Positions 45,407 to 53,666 of a stretch of DNA of 64,000 nucleotides are shown here, piece after piece. The stretch is from Varibaculum timonense_A. Lineage in GTDB: Bacteria > Actinomycetota > Actinomycetes > Actinomycetales > Actinomycetaceae. A model generated the notes under the pieces. The model saw only the letters and a program-made list of their open reading frames with translations, was not told the origin of the DNA and searched no databases. Where the stretch lies: contig NZ_JAQEVU010000007.1 of assembly GCF_027694345.1 (NCBI RefSeq), positions 65,103 to 129,102 on the forward strand. The letters are read 5' to 3'. How positions within the stretch are numbered: position 1 is the stretch's first letter; each line of letters opens with the position of its first letter. Both the position numbers and the translations under genes were made by a program.

Positions 45407-45787
45407 CTATTCAATTACCAGCTCTACATAATCCCCATCTTCCTTATTGTATACATGCTTATTTACGATTCCAAGTAGTTTCTGTATATCTTCCATATTT
45501 GAAGCCGAAAATTCCAAATAACAAGTCTCATCACTGGTATAATTCAAATCTTTATAAAAATCCTGAATCGCCACATAAAATTTTTCTAAAACATCTTCCA
45601 ATGGATATTGGGAAATATTCCTCGGACTATCTCCTTCTCCTAATTCTGGTTCTTGAACAAATTTTAATGAAGTAACAAAGCAATCACTTTTCATAAAATC
45701 GTCATACGTTTTATAGATATGTTCTGCTACCTTTTCGTAATCAGCTTTGTTATATTTTTCATGTACGAAAATATCTATATTTTTCAT
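45407..45787 (-). CDS. Immunity-like small protein, AT-rich
   Basis: This is a 126-residue acidic soluble protein (MKNIDIFVHEKYNKADYEKV ... EDGDYVELVIE) of unknown family. The DNA is far richer in A and T than the flanking genes, which indicates recent transfer, probably from a low-GC Gram-positive. Size, acidity and tandem arrangement with two similar-sized genes match immunity proteins of polymorphic toxin systems. Upstream it shares TTGAATTTG...ATAAGGTT(C/T)TATGA with the gene at 46180. Confidence 0.6.
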   Translation of the reverse strand: MKNIDIFVHEKYNKADYEKVAEHIYKTYDDFMKSDCFVTSLKFVQEPELGEGDSPRNISQYPLEDVLEKFYVAIQDFYKDLNYTSDETCYLEFSASNMEDIQKLLGIVNKHVYNKEDGDYVELVIE

Positions 45788-45833
45788 CTCATAGAACCTT
45801 ATACCTTGCCAAATTCAATAAACTGGGAGTTGA

Positions 45834-46145
45834 CTATATAACAATAGAACAAATATTATTTATAGCATGATCTAAAAGGTCAATATACTTCCAGTATTCT
45901 GTCGGAAAGTTTGAAATTTCACTCATATCATTTTGATCAAAGTGGTAAACAATATGCCTCATTACTTGATTTTGAATAAAATATAAATCTCTTAATTCTG
46001 CGAGAGTTATACTTTCCAATTTACTAACATAAGCATATAGGTCATAAAAAGACTTCTCGTCAAATCTATCTTCTTCATGTAAAAAATAAAGGAAGCTATA
46101 GTTGGCTGCATTTTTATTAGAATAAATTATATTTGGTGTTGACAC
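45834..46145 (-). CDS. Immunity-like small protein, AT-rich
   Basis: This is a 103-residue acidic, helical protein (NAANYSFLYFLHEEDRFDEK, ELRDLYFIQNQVMRHIVYHF) from a GTG at 46145. The family is not recognised. It shares its leader GAAGTTGTAGAGG with a remnant gene at 55.77 kb. It lies 34 bases after the gene at 46180 on the same strand and has the same foreign base composition. Confidence 0.6.
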   Translation of the reverse strand: MSTPNIIYSNKNAANYSFLYFLHEEDRFDEKSFYDLYAYVSKLESITLAELRDLYFIQNQVMRHIVYHFDQNDMSEISNFPTEYWKYIDLLDHAINNICSIVI

Positions 46146-46179
46146 ACTATTCCCTCTACAACTTCTAATTTTTATTTAT

Positions 46180-46722
46180 CTACTTTAGCTTTTTTAATAA
46201 TTCTACAAAAGGTACTTTATTATTAGCTTTTCTAAGCGAAATCAAATCAAAAACAGAATCAACATCTAAATCGAACATTACGGATTCCAAACTAATTGTC
46301 ATAAAATAATAATCTACAACCTCTTTACTAAACTCATTTTCTAAACTACTCCATAAGTTATTCGGTAAAATGCAAAACGCTAAAGTATCATCACCAAGAC
46401 TTTCAACAAACCATCTTATTTCAAAATCTTCCTTTATGATTTCGTTGAAATACTTTATAGTTGTATCCCTATCCATATTATCCATATAAGGAACAACTAT
46501 TTCTTCAGCTCTGTATTTTAATTTTATGTCATCACCATATTTTTTATTATTATTTATAAAATCTACTTCTATAAGATTTCCTATTTCACTATTAAAGTAA
46601 TTGATTACAGATTCGTCTTCTTCTCTCCAATCAATCCAAATTAAATCATTACTTTCCCAAAGGTCATCAATATTATCTGGATATAATAAAAATTTTCTTA
46701 CGCTTTCATATTTATTATTCAT
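46180..46722 (-). CDS. Immunity-like protein, AT-rich
   Basis: This is a 180-residue acidic protein (SVRKFLLYPDNIDDLWESND, LIWIDWREEDESVINYFNSE). It has no membrane segment and no family I recognise. GAGG and AAGG precede the ATG at 46722 within the repeated leader shared with 45407 and with 56.48 kb. It is the first gene of the three-gene AT-rich cluster. No matching toxin gene is nearby, so these look like orphan immunity genes. Confidence 0.6.
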   Translation of the reverse strand: MNNKYESVRKFLLYPDNIDDLWESNDLIWIDWREEDESVINYFNSEIGNLIEVDFINNNKKYGDDIKLKYRAEEIVVPYMDNMDRDTTIKYFNEIIKEDFEIRWFVESLGDDTLAFCILPNNLWSSLENEFSKEVVDYYFMTISLESVMFDLDVDSVFDLISLRKANNKVPFVELLKKLK

Positions 46723-46731
46723 AAAACCTTA

Positions 46732-46750
46732 TCCTCAACAAATTCAAGTT
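46732..46750 (-). repeat. 19-base leader repeat, copy 1 (copy 2 at 56478-56496)
   Basis: TCCTCAACAAATTCAAGTT occurs identically here and at 56478-56496, the only two exact copies I found. Read on the minus strand it is AACTTGAATTTGTTGAGGA and provides the ribosome-site region of the gene at 46180. A diverged form precedes 45787. Confidence 0.8.
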
Positions 46751-46753
46751 GTT

Positions 46754-46828
46754 TCACTCGACAGCCAAATGCCCAAAGTTTGCTAGGGAAGGAAAATCTT
46801 TTTCCAGGAAGGAGAAGTTGTCGCTCAT
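46754..46828 (-). pseudogene. N-terminal remnant of a type I restriction (HsdR-like) gene
   Basis: A 24-codon ORF starting at an ATG that overlaps the XRE stop (TAATG). It reads MSDNFSFLEKDFPSLANFGH then ends. This matches the opening of HsdR-like DEAD-box restriction subunits (typically ...NFSFLEKEFP...LxxLGELAE). The normal continuation is replaced by the repeat-flanked AT-rich genes. So the ABC-3C operon originally ran into a type I restriction gene. Confidence 0.55.
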
Positions 46829-47034
46829 TAGTTGTCTCCTTTGATTTCCATAATGTCTGCCGGCTGGCAGGCAAGAGTTTCACAGATGCGAACGATAATG
46901 TTGGTTTGGATGTTGTCTCCTCTACCTAGTTTGGCAAGGGTGGCTGGGCTGAAGCCTGCTGCTGTGCGCAGTTGTTCTTTCGTCCATCCTTTGTCGATGA
47001 GAAGTTTCCATAGTTTGTTATAGGACAGTCGCAT
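46828..47034 (-). CDS. XRE-family regulator of the ABC-3C operon
   Basis: A 68-residue Cro/C1-type helix-turn-helix protein (KLLIDKGWTKEQLRTAAGFS, PATLAKLGRGDNIQTNIIVR) with the family end ICETLACQPADIMEI. Its ATG overlaps the ATPase stop (TAATG) and its stop overlaps the hsdR-like remnant, so it is translated as part of the operon. It is the natural candidate to bind the four TTGAG motifs in front of the operon. Confidence 0.88.
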   Translation of the reverse strand: MRLSYNKLWKLLIDKGWTKEQLRTAAGFSPATLAKLGRGDNIQTNIIVRICETLACQPADIMEIKGDN

Positions 47035-48755
47035 TATTTGTTCTCCTCATCGGTTTCGTCTTTCTCTTCGTTCCAAGTGAATCCATAGAGTGCGTGCTCG
47101 TTTTCACCTAGTTTGATGACTCTTGTCCTGTTAACGATTTCTTCTGCTTCCGCCCGATATTTCGGGGTGGCATCGAATGAGAAGAATATTTGTTTAGGGT
47201 GGCCATCCTCGGAGGTAAGTTCCGCTACTCGTTCATAGAGTGTGAGCAGGTTACCAACAGGGAAATATGCGAGTTGTTTGATGAGCACGGAGTCGTGGAT
47301 CAGGATGGGCAACTTGGTTAATTCTAGGATAGCTAAATCAAATGAAATCAGGTTCTTGGATTGCGAACCGGCCCCGTTGTCTCCTTGAGATGAAAAGGTA
47401 TACCCCGCTTTACCGCGTGATTCTTTGAAGCTAAATAGTGGCGGTTTACGCTTTTTATTCGGATAGAGGGCTTGGACGAATTCTTTGGTGAGTCGGTTGA
47501 TGTTGTGCTCGATATCGCCGAGAATGACCGGCCGTTGTTCTTTGAGAGCTTTGTTTGTTTCTTTGCGCAGCTTGTCGAATTCGCGCATTTTGTCATAGGC
47601 GTCGATTTGAGCTTCAAGACGTTTAATGGTGGCTGCTAGCTCACCGTTTTCTTCGTAGGTTTTATCATCGAGCTCAACTGATTGTTTGAGCTGGTGAATT
47701 TCTCGTAGCCGTTGGTTAATCTCGTTGTCCAACACAGCAATTACGCGACGATATTTTTCTGCCTGCTCGTTGAGCTGGTCTTCATAGACGTCGACGAGAG
47801 CTCGGTGATAGTACTCGATAGTTTCGAGTTTCTCTTTGTTTACGTTCGGGAAGAAGTTATAGAACTCTTCAAGGTCATCGGTTGCGAGCCTTGATTCTCC
47901 CGATAGCGTTGCTTCAACTATCGATAATTTTCCTTTAAGAACAGAACGTTTGTTCTGCAGCGAGCGCAACTGAGTCTTCATGTGTTGCTCTTCGCTTTTC
48001 GCTTGCTCTGCTGCCTGGAAAAGATCGAGGTCTGCTGTCACTCGCAGTTGTTGAAACGCAATCCGTGCTTGCGTTAGTTCTCGCTCGGCTTGGTCGCGTT
48101 CTTTCTTATTTCGTATTTTCACGTATTGACTAAGCCCTGTTTTAGCCATCCCTTCAAGCGAAGAGTAACTGAGGTTGGCTGCTTTGAGGTCTTCCTCGAG
48201 TTGTTTGAGCTTTCCGTACACGCCGAAGAGTTTCTCCAGCGCAAACACACCCTGTTCATCGGGTTGTGCAGGAGCGGCTTTAAGCGGCTTTTTCAACATG
48301 GCAAGTTGCTCGGTATCGATTCGAACGAACCGGCCTATTAATTCTCGAAGAGTCGAATCGGGAATGTCTAGACCGTATTGTTCAGCAAGAAATACTCGAT
48401 AATCGTCTATCTGCCATTCTTCTTTTCGTTCTTTCCATTCAGGATCAAAGTATTCTTGAACGAAACCTGGGCGTGAGGTATCGCGGGAGAAATACCTGTC
48501 TTGTTCTCCAAAACGGAAGGTAAAGTAAATAGTGTGGTGGCCGACAGCATCAGGATCGGTAATGACGTCAGATTTTGCGAAATCTGCACCACCGAAAGCG
48601 TAATCCACTATGGAGAGCAAGGTAGATTTGCCGATAGAGTTCTCGGCTTCAGCTCCTCCCTCGACGACGTTCAGACCAGGGTGAAAAACTATGGGCGGGC
48701 GGGGCTCGCCCGCGTCGTTGAATCTGTCAGACCATACGTTAATCAGCAAGCGCAA
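47034..48755 (-). CDS. ABC-3C system ATPase (DUF2326, SMC-like), copy 2
   Basis: A 573-residue SMC-like ATPase: P-loop GGAEAENSIGKST (33-45), then IVDYAFGGADF; long coiled coils (about 185-430); and the C-terminal ATPase half with LTKLPILIHDSVLIKQ and QIFFSFDATPKYRAEAEEIV. It shares layout and motifs with copy 1 but is clearly diverged. The start is a TTG at 48755 overlapping the middle-component gene by 17 bases. In the predicted ABC-3C model the ATPase senses or loads on nucleic acid and gates the effector. Confidence 0.88.
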   Translation of the reverse strand: MRLLINVWSDRFNDAGEPRPPIVFHPGLNVVEGGAEAENSIGKSTLLSIVDYAFGGADFAKSDVITDPDAVGHHTIYFTFRFGEQDRYFSRDTSRPGFVQEYFDPEWKERKEEWQIDDYRVFLAEQYGLDIPDSTLRELIGRFVRIDTEQLAMLKKPLKAAPAQPDEQGVFALEKLFGVYGKLKQLEEDLKAANLSYSSLEGMAKTGLSQYVKIRNKKERDQAERELTQARIAFQQLRVTADLDLFQAAEQAKSEEQHMKTQLRSLQNKRSVLKGKLSIVEATLSGESRLATDDLEEFYNFFPNVNKEKLETIEYYHRALVDVYEDQLNEQAEKYRRVIAVLDNEINQRLREIHQLKQSVELDDKTYEENGELAATIKRLEAQIDAYDKMREFDKLRKETNKALKEQRPVILGDIEHNINRLTKEFVQALYPNKKRKPPLFSFKESRGKAGYTFSSQGDNGAGSQSKNLISFDLAILELTKLPILIHDSVLIKQLAYFPVGNLLTLYERVAELTSEDGHPKQIFFSFDATPKYRAEAEEIVNRTRVIKLGENEHALYGFTWNEEKDETDEENK

Positions 48756-48963
48756 TCACCCCGTTTTCAACATCAATCGTTATTTTTCTCAATGCGAGCA
48801 GTAGAGTGAGTGCTTCTATAAGTTCAGCCGTCCCGCCTACCTGTTTCACTAGATCAAAATGTAAATCAATGAGGCGCATCGGATTATTTAAGTGATTCAG
48901 GATTCGCGGAAAGTTGGCGAGGGTTGATTCGTCGAAAGTGTAGAGCTTGTTAGGCAATCGCAT
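48739..48963 (-). CDS. ABC-3C middle component, copy 2
   Basis: A 74-residue protein (MRLPNKLYTFDESTLANFPR) with a winged-helix-like body ending LLALRKITIDVENGVIALAD. It is homologous to the 72-residue protein of copy 1 and is the bridging subunit between effector and ATPase in this class. It overlaps both neighbours (14 and 17 bases), which suggests fixed stoichiometric translation. Confidence 0.8.
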   Translation of the reverse strand: MRLPNKLYTFDESTLANFPRILNHLNNPMRLIDLHFDLVKQVGGTAELIEALTLLLALRKITIDVENGVIALAD

Positions 48964-50101
48964 AGTCTGTCTCCACGTCTACATCTGGGCGGAATACCTC
49001 ACAAATATGGATGAAGTAGCTGATGAGAATGCCACACACGTAAATGCCGCTTCCCGTGTGATTGTTCATCCAATCGCATAGTTGCCTGAACTGCCCGGGC
49101 TGATCCAACCCCGAGCTTTCGAAGGTCAGCCACGCCCCTTGAACTTGATTGCACAGTCGAGTGAACTTGAGCTGTTCTCTCGCTTCTTTAGATTTCAGCT
49201 GATTGACGATAAAAGGCTTGTAGACGGATACAGCATCAGTTGCTTGGGAAAGCAGATCAGCATCGTGAATTTTCTGCTCAAGGTCGACTGCGTTGAATTT
49301 GGGATCTGGTATGCGTTGCTCGTAAGGAATGTTGGAAACCGCGTCCAACAGCAGGCTGATTTCGTTTTCAAGCCCCAAAGGCACGACATTGTCGGCAAGG
49401 CGATGTTTAGCAAGAAGACGTGCAAGGTTAGCTCGTAGCTGTTGTTCTTCTTTTTTCGTGTGAGCCAGCTGGTATTTTTCGCCATGCTCGGCGCATAACA
49501 CTGCGAAATCATCGCGTAAAGGTTCTTCAATGTCTTCGTCGAGAAGCACGATCATGTAGGAGGCCTTGGATTTATCGTGCGATTCGATATTGAGGGTTTT
49601 TCCGCACTGCAGACAACCATCCGATAAGACGAGAAGTTCTTCGCGATACCTAGCCTTCGCAGCTAGTTGGCGAATACGAATCCGTGCTTGCAAATCAGGA
49701 TTTTTTATTTTTGCGAGCCGCTCGAGAATGTCCAGCAGAATTAGGCAGGCATCTTCGGCCACGTGCGTTAAGCGAATCCTTACTCCAAAACTCTCAAAAT
49801 TGAGACGGATGAGATTCTGCGCTGGCTCATCTAAATCCTCAATCAGACAAATGAGATTATCTATATTCAAGCGAGAATAAATTGCGTTTGCTAGCCCTTT
49901 GCTAAATCCCGCGTCGCGTGACATAAGCGAGGTAAGTACATCATCGGATATTGAGGCCGTGCTTGTGGGGTCGTTTCGCGTATTCCATTCCCCCTCATTG
50001 ACAGTAGTAAACATGGAGATCAGTTCACGCGCATAACTAGACCCATGGAGGTTGCCAGGAACAACAGGGCGTACTGATTTAGCCCACTGGTGGAACTGCA
50101 C
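48950..50101 (-). CDS. ABC-3C effector / C-terminal-domain protein, copy 2
   Basis: The first gene of the operon encodes 383 residues. It has a GTG start at 50101 with AGGAGGTGAACA upstream. The middle holds a zinc-ribbon or HNH-like set: C163 and C166 in DGCLQCGKTL, with C203 and H206 in LCAEHGEKY. The C-terminal third (FTRLCNQVQGAWLTFESSG ... SYFIHICEVF) is the part conserved in ABC-3C proteins that contacts the middle component. The first 110 residues are helical. A nuclease function is possible but not shown. Confidence 0.8.
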   Translation of the reverse strand: MQFHQWAKSVRPVVPGNLHGSSYARELISMFTTVNEGEWNTRNDPTSTASISDDVLTSLMSRDAGFSKGLANAIYSRLNIDNLICLIEDLDEPAQNLIRLNFESFGVRIRLTHVAEDACLILLDILERLAKIKNPDLQARIRIRQLAAKARYREELLVLSDGCLQCGKTLNIESHDKSKASYMIVLLDEDIEEPLRDDFAVLCAEHGEKYQLAHTKKEEQQLRANLARLLAKHRLADNVVPLGLENEISLLLDAVSNIPYEQRIPDPKFNAVDLEQKIHDADLLSQATDAVSVYKPFIVNQLKSKEAREQLKFTRLCNQVQGAWLTFESSGLDQPGQFRQLCDWMNNHTGSGIYVCGILISYFIHICEVFRPDVDVETDYAIA

Positions 50102-50124
50102 TGTTCACCTCCTAACGAAGTTTT

Positions 50125-50162
50125 CTCAAAAACTCTCAAAGTTTTGCCTCAACGTTTCTCAA
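50125..50162 (-). promoter_or_regulatory. Four TTGAG motifs upstream of the ABC-3C operon
   Basis: On the minus strand TTGAG occurs at four places (plus-strand CTCAA at 50125, 50135, 50148 and 50158). The spacings are 10, 13 and 10 bases, that is, two pairs one helical turn apart. They lie 24-61 bases before the GTG start, where a promoter would be. This is a good candidate operator for the XRE protein encoded at the end of the operon. Confidence 0.5.
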
Positions 50163-50554
50163 AGCTTGCGAAAGCCCATTATTTAACCTTTTCGTGAAGC
50201 CCAGCGATGGGATTCGTTGTGGCGGAATGACGAGATAGTCGCCTTTCATTATATCGAATCAACCTGCGATGTGTGAAGAGAAACTTCACAAACGCATGAA
50301 TAGACGGTTAGAAGGCGACGTTCTCGAGCATCCCGCACACATCTATTAGTGAGGTCACCACGAGCCAGCGCGCAATCGGTGCGTGGCAACCTCACGACCG
50401 ACAAATAGCGACAAGCAATAAGTCGGGAGATCTGCGGAGCAGCCAGCACTGGCCATTACCTTCATAGGCGATGGCTTGTTGCTGGGTTTGTTCTTGCAGG
50501 TCGACCTCATAACTGAATATCGCTCCGTGGATCTCCCGGAAGGGAAATCCACAA
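50163..50554. other. Junction between the ABC-3C operon and the prophage module
   Basis: These 392 bases have no supported gene. They contain the hairpin GTGAAGAGAAACTTCAC (50274-50290) and a GTGAGGT...ACCTCAC arrangement (GTGAGGT near 50350, ACCTCAC near 50390). The promoter of the plus-strand sigma-like gene should lie toward the right. No integrase or att site could be recognised. Confidence 0.4.
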
Positions 50555-51091
50555 ATGAAAGTACAAATCCGTTACGAAAAGCAAAAGTTCGATGTGAAGA
50601 AACCTGCAGAGTATGTGGAGGTTGAGGTGAGTGATGGCGAGGTGGTCTCGATGATTGAGGCTGATTATCGTCAACGCCGCGATATGGTACAAAGCCTTGA
50701 ATTGGTGCAGCGGCGTTCTATTGAGGAGATTGTCCGGGAGGAGATTAATAAGCCGGAGTATAACCAGGCGAAACAGTGGGTACGCAATACGGATTCGTGT
50801 TGGCGTGCTCCTTTGGCTGGTGGCGGCAATATTTTTGATGAGCTGGTCGACCAGTATGGTCACATGAAAGCGTTCGATGATCCGTTTGATGACGTAGATA
50901 CGCGGTTGACGGTTGAGAGTGCTTTGGCTGGCTTGGATGAGCGTGAGCGCTTCATCGTTATCCAGAATCGTTTGAATCAGGTGCCTTTGACTGCGGTAGC
51001 GGCTGAGCTTGGAATTACTCAGCCTCGTGCCTCGCAATTGTTGAAATCTGCGCGGGCGAAGATTGCCGCCGAAATTGGTCTCAAACTTTGA
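50555..51091 (+). CDS. Phage sigma-70-like regulator
   Basis: A 178-residue protein whose C-terminal part (about 120-178: ALAGLDERERFIVIQNRLNQ, VAAELGITQPRASQLLKSAR) is a sigma region 4 type helix-turn-helix. The N-terminal half is a variable, charged domain. Proteins like this head the replication module of many temperate phages that carry DUF2800 and DUF2815 genes and probably direct phage transcription. It is the first plus-strand gene after the divergent ABC-3C operon. Confidence 0.75.
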   Translation: MKVQIRYEKQKFDVKKPAEYVEVEVSDGEVVSMIEADYRQRRDMVQSLELVQRRSIEEIVREEINKPEYNQAKQWVRNTDSCWRAPLAGGGNIFDELVDQYGHMKAFDDPFDDVDTRLTVESALAGLDERERFIVIQNRLNQVPLTAVAAELGITQPRASQLLKSARAKIAAEIGLKL

Positions 51092-51170
51092 TTTATATTT
51101 CGACCCCCTGGAAGCCCTCCTAGTGAAGGAACACAGCGTGAAGGCAGTGGGTCTCACTGGGAGGGTTCTT
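51092..51170 (+). promoter_or_regulatory. Structured phage leader after the sigma-like gene
   Basis: TTTATATTTCG followed about ten bases later by GAAGCCCTCCTAGTG is echoed at 57.45 kb as TTTATATTTCG...AAAGCCCTCCTTGTAG, each time before a phage gene. Here CCCTCCTAGTG also pairs with CACTGGGAGGG (one mismatch) to form a long hairpin before the ribosome site at 51178. Confidence 0.4.
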
Positions 51171-51187
51171 TCAGGAAGGAGCCGGTG

Positions 51188-51469
51188 ATGAGCCGGAAAC
51201 TACGTGTGAAGGTCAGTAAGCATTCTGACCCGGATGCTGTGGCATCGGTGGGTATGCGCCGCCTGTCAGGAAGGGTTTTGCGCAAGCTCACGGGTCAGAG
51301 TGGACGGTGTGCAGTGTTACTGCAGGGGCGGGATGTGCAATCCATTGAAATCATTGACAACGACCAGTCGAAGATATCAGGTAAGCGGCGTGGTTCGTTT
51401 GCGGATGAGGATTTCGAGTCGTTCATGAAGGCCGTATTTGGTCCTGATCAGGCAGATGAGGTGGCGTGA
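51188..51469 (+). CDS. Small phage protein of unknown function
   Basis: A 93-residue basic then acidic protein (MSRKLRVKVSKHSDPDAVAS ... GPDQADEVA). The ATG at 51188 has AAGGAG six bases upstream and is preferred over the GTG at 51185. It overlaps the next gene at TGATG. It is commonly found as a small ORF in this type of phage replication module; no function is known. Confidence 0.6.
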   Translation: MSRKLRVKVSKHSDPDAVASVGMRRLSGRVLRKLTGQSGRCAVLLQGRDVQSIEIIDNDQSKISGKRRGSFADEDFESFMKAVFGPDQADEVA

Positions 51470-51867
51470 TGACTCCAGCGAACCATGTAGCCAATATGCG
51501 TCAAATTTTCGTCAATCTTCGCCAAGATTTGAAAAGCCTGCAAGCCGAAATAGAAGCAACCGAGAACGACCTGCTGTATTGGATGGAATCAGGTATCGAA
51601 GCGGACTATATGCTCACGGGCGGGCCGGGTGAACCCGAAACCGTCGAGAATCAACAAGCAGAATCTGTCAGCGAACCTCAGCCGCAGGTCAAGCTGCTGC
51701 CACTGGAGGAAGTGCGCGGCGTGTTGGCGGATTATGCACGCTCGGGCTTAAACGATTTCATCAAAGCCAAGATTCGCTCGTTTGAGCATACGAAGCTTTC
51801 ACAGTTGACGGTGGAGCAAGCCAACGCGGTGCTCGCTGCAGCTGAGGCTGAGGCTGGTGGTGCATGA
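51469..51867 (+). CDS. Phage protein of unknown function
   Basis: A 132-residue protein with a helical N-terminus (ANHVANMRQIFVNLRQDLKS), an acidic linker, and a C-terminal region (LPLEEVRGVLADYARSGLND, LTVEQANAVLAAAEAEA) often annotated as rRNA-biogenesis-like in phages without evidence. It probably has a structural or DNA-binding accessory role. It overlaps both neighbours by a few bases, consistent with one early transcript. Confidence 0.6.
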   Translation: MTPANHVANMRQIFVNLRQDLKSLQAEIEATENDLLYWMESGIEADYMLTGGPGEPETVENQQAESVSEPQPQVKLLPLEEVRGVLADYARSGLNDFIKAKIRSFEHTKLSQLTVEQANAVLAAAEAEAGGA

Positions 51868-53051
51868 TGCCACCGCAAAAACACGCACTCTTGAGCGCCT
51901 CGTCGGCGCATCGTTGGTTGCACTGTCCCCCATCAGCGAAACTCACGGCTGGGGTGACAGAGGCTCCAAGTGAAGCTGCACTTCAAGGCACGGCGGCTCA
52001 CGCGTTGGCAGAACATAAGCTGCGCCGAGCACTCAAGCAGCAATCTAAACGCCCCGTCTCCAAATACGAAGATGACGAGATGAATACCCACACCGACGAT
52101 TACGTCTCCTACGTGCTCGAACAATACGAGCAAGCCAAACAGGTGACGTCTGGCGCGGTGATCTACATCGAACAACACTTGGATTTCTCCAACGTTGTGC
52201 CTGGTGGCTTCGGCACTGGCGACTGCCTCATCGTGGCTGATGGCACGCTGCACGTTATCGATTTGAAATATGGCTTGGGCGTGCTGGTAGAAGCTGAGTG
52301 GAACCCACAAATGATGCTCTACGCGATCGGTGCACTTGCCTTGTTCGACGCTCTTTATGACATTGAGCAGGTGGCATTAACGGTTTTTCAGCCACGGCGC
52401 GAAAACGTATCCACCTGGACGATTAGCGTCACTGAGCTGAACAAGTGGGCCGAGCAGACGCTCAAGCCTGCAGCCGAACTAGCAGCGAAAGGCGATGGCG
52501 AATTTTATGCAGGTGCCTGGTGTCAGTTCTGCAAGATCGCCTCCAACTGCCGGGCAAGGGCTGAAGCGAACCTTGAGCTGGCTAAGTACGAGTTCGCCCC
52601 GCCAGCCGAACTTAGCCCAGCTGAGGTGGCTGATGTGTTGGCGCAAATACCAGAACTCACGCGGTGGGCGTCAGACGTGCACGACTATGCCCTCAGTCAA
52701 GCCCTAAGCGGTGAGCGGTACGAGGGGTTCAAGTTGGTTGCTGGCCGCTCGATCCGCAAATACACAGATGAGACTGCGGTGGCTGAGGCTGCGAAAGCTG
52801 CAGGCTATAAGGACATCTACAAGCAGTCCTTGCTCACTATTACCGCGATGGAAAAACTCATGGGAAAGAAGAACTTTTCCGAAATCCTCGGGAATCTAGT
52901 GGTCAAGCCCGAGGGTAAACCCACTCTGGTTCCCGTCACTGACAAACGCCCAGAACTGCAGGTTAGTACTGCGGCTGACGATTTCACAAACATCGACAAT
53001 CAACAGAAAGAAGGTAACGAAAATGTCGAACCGCGTGAACACCAAGAATAA
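51864..53051 (+). CDS. DUF2800 phage nuclease (RecB/Cas4-like PD-(D/E)XK)
   Basis: A 395-residue protein of the DUF2800 family. ALLSASSAHRWLHCPPSAKL opens the fold, LQGTAAHALAEHKLRR follows, and the catalytic set is GGFGTGDCLIV (Asp) with LHVIDLKYG (Asp, Lys). A cysteine cluster WCQFCKIASNCRA (about 218-230) may hold an iron-sulphur cluster, as in AddB/Cas4 enzymes. It is expected to process phage DNA ends with the DUF2815 ssDNA-binding protein encoded next, which it overlaps by 29 bases. Confidence 0.85.
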   Translation: MMPPQKHALLSASSAHRWLHCPPSAKLTAGVTEAPSEAALQGTAAHALAEHKLRRALKQQSKRPVSKYEDDEMNTHTDDYVSYVLEQYEQAKQVTSGAVIYIEQHLDFSNVVPGGFGTGDCLIVADGTLHVIDLKYGLGVLVEAEWNPQMMLYAIGALALFDALYDIEQVALTVFQPRRENVSTWTISVTELNKWAEQTLKPAAELAAKGDGEFYAGAWCQFCKIASNCRARAEANLELAKYEFAPPAELSPAEVADVLAQIPELTRWASDVHDYALSQALSGERYEGFKLVAGRSIRKYTDETAVAEAAKAAGYKDIYKQSLLTITAMEKLMGKKNFSEILGNLVVKPEGKPTLVPVTDKRPELQVSTAADDFTNIDNQQKEGNENVEPREHQE

Positions 53052-53595
53052 GAAGAATAATCCGACCAAGGTCATAACCGGCGAAGTGCGTTTGAGCTAC
53101 GCAAACGTGTGGGAAGCAAAATCTATTAACGGCGGCAAACCAAAGTTCTCAGTATCGCTTCTTATTCCTAAGGATGATGCTGCGACTATCGATGCGATTA
53201 ATGCTGCTATCGAGGCAGCAATCACCGAGGGTATTGGGAAGTTCGGTGGGAAGATCCCGCCACGCGCATCTTTGAAGCTGCCGCTACGTGATGGAGATGC
53301 TGAGCGTGACGATGACGCTTATGCCGGACATTATTTCGTGAATGCCAACAGTATTAATGCTCCGCAGATCGTGGATCAAGACGTAAACCCCATCCTCGAC
53401 CGCTCCGAAGTCTATTCTGGCTGCTACGGGCGAGTTTCCATCAATTTCTACGCTTTCAACACCAACGGGAACCGTGGCGTGGCCTGCGGTCTTGGCAATA
53501 TTCAAAAGACCCGTGATGGTGAGCCACTCGGCGGCCACGTGAGCGCGGCATCGGAATTCGATACCTGGGATGCAGACGAGGACTTCCTCGCCTAA
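53023..53595 (+). CDS. DUF2815 phage ssDNA-binding protein
   Basis: A 190-residue OB-fold-like protein: TKVITGEVRLSYANVWEAKS, SVSLLIPKDDAATIDAINAA and YSGCYGRVSINFYAFNTNGN GVACGLGNIQ are DUF2815 landmarks. DUF2815 proteins are single-stranded-DNA-binding partners of the phage nuclease and polymerase. The end DTWDADEDFLA is an acidic tail of the sort SSBs use for protein contacts. Confidence 0.85.
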   Translation: MSNRVNTKNKKNNPTKVITGEVRLSYANVWEAKSINGGKPKFSVSLLIPKDDAATIDAINAAIEAAITEGIGKFGGKIPPRASLKLPLRDGDAERDDDAYAGHYFVNANSINAPQIVDQDVNPILDRSEVYSGCYGRVSINFYAFNTNGNRGVACGLGNIQKTRDGEPLGGHVSAASEFDTWDADEDFLA

Positions 53596-53666
53596 AGCAA
53601 ACCAATCCACTCAAGGGGCGGAGTCAAGTCGGTTGGCTCCGCCCCACTCACTCGTTAAGGAACCTT

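Noticed and set aside
50507..51157. A 216-codon minus-strand frame
   Set aside because: It lies opposite the sigma-like phage gene, which has a clear helix-turn-helix; the reverse product is Arg/Leu-rich without a start signal.
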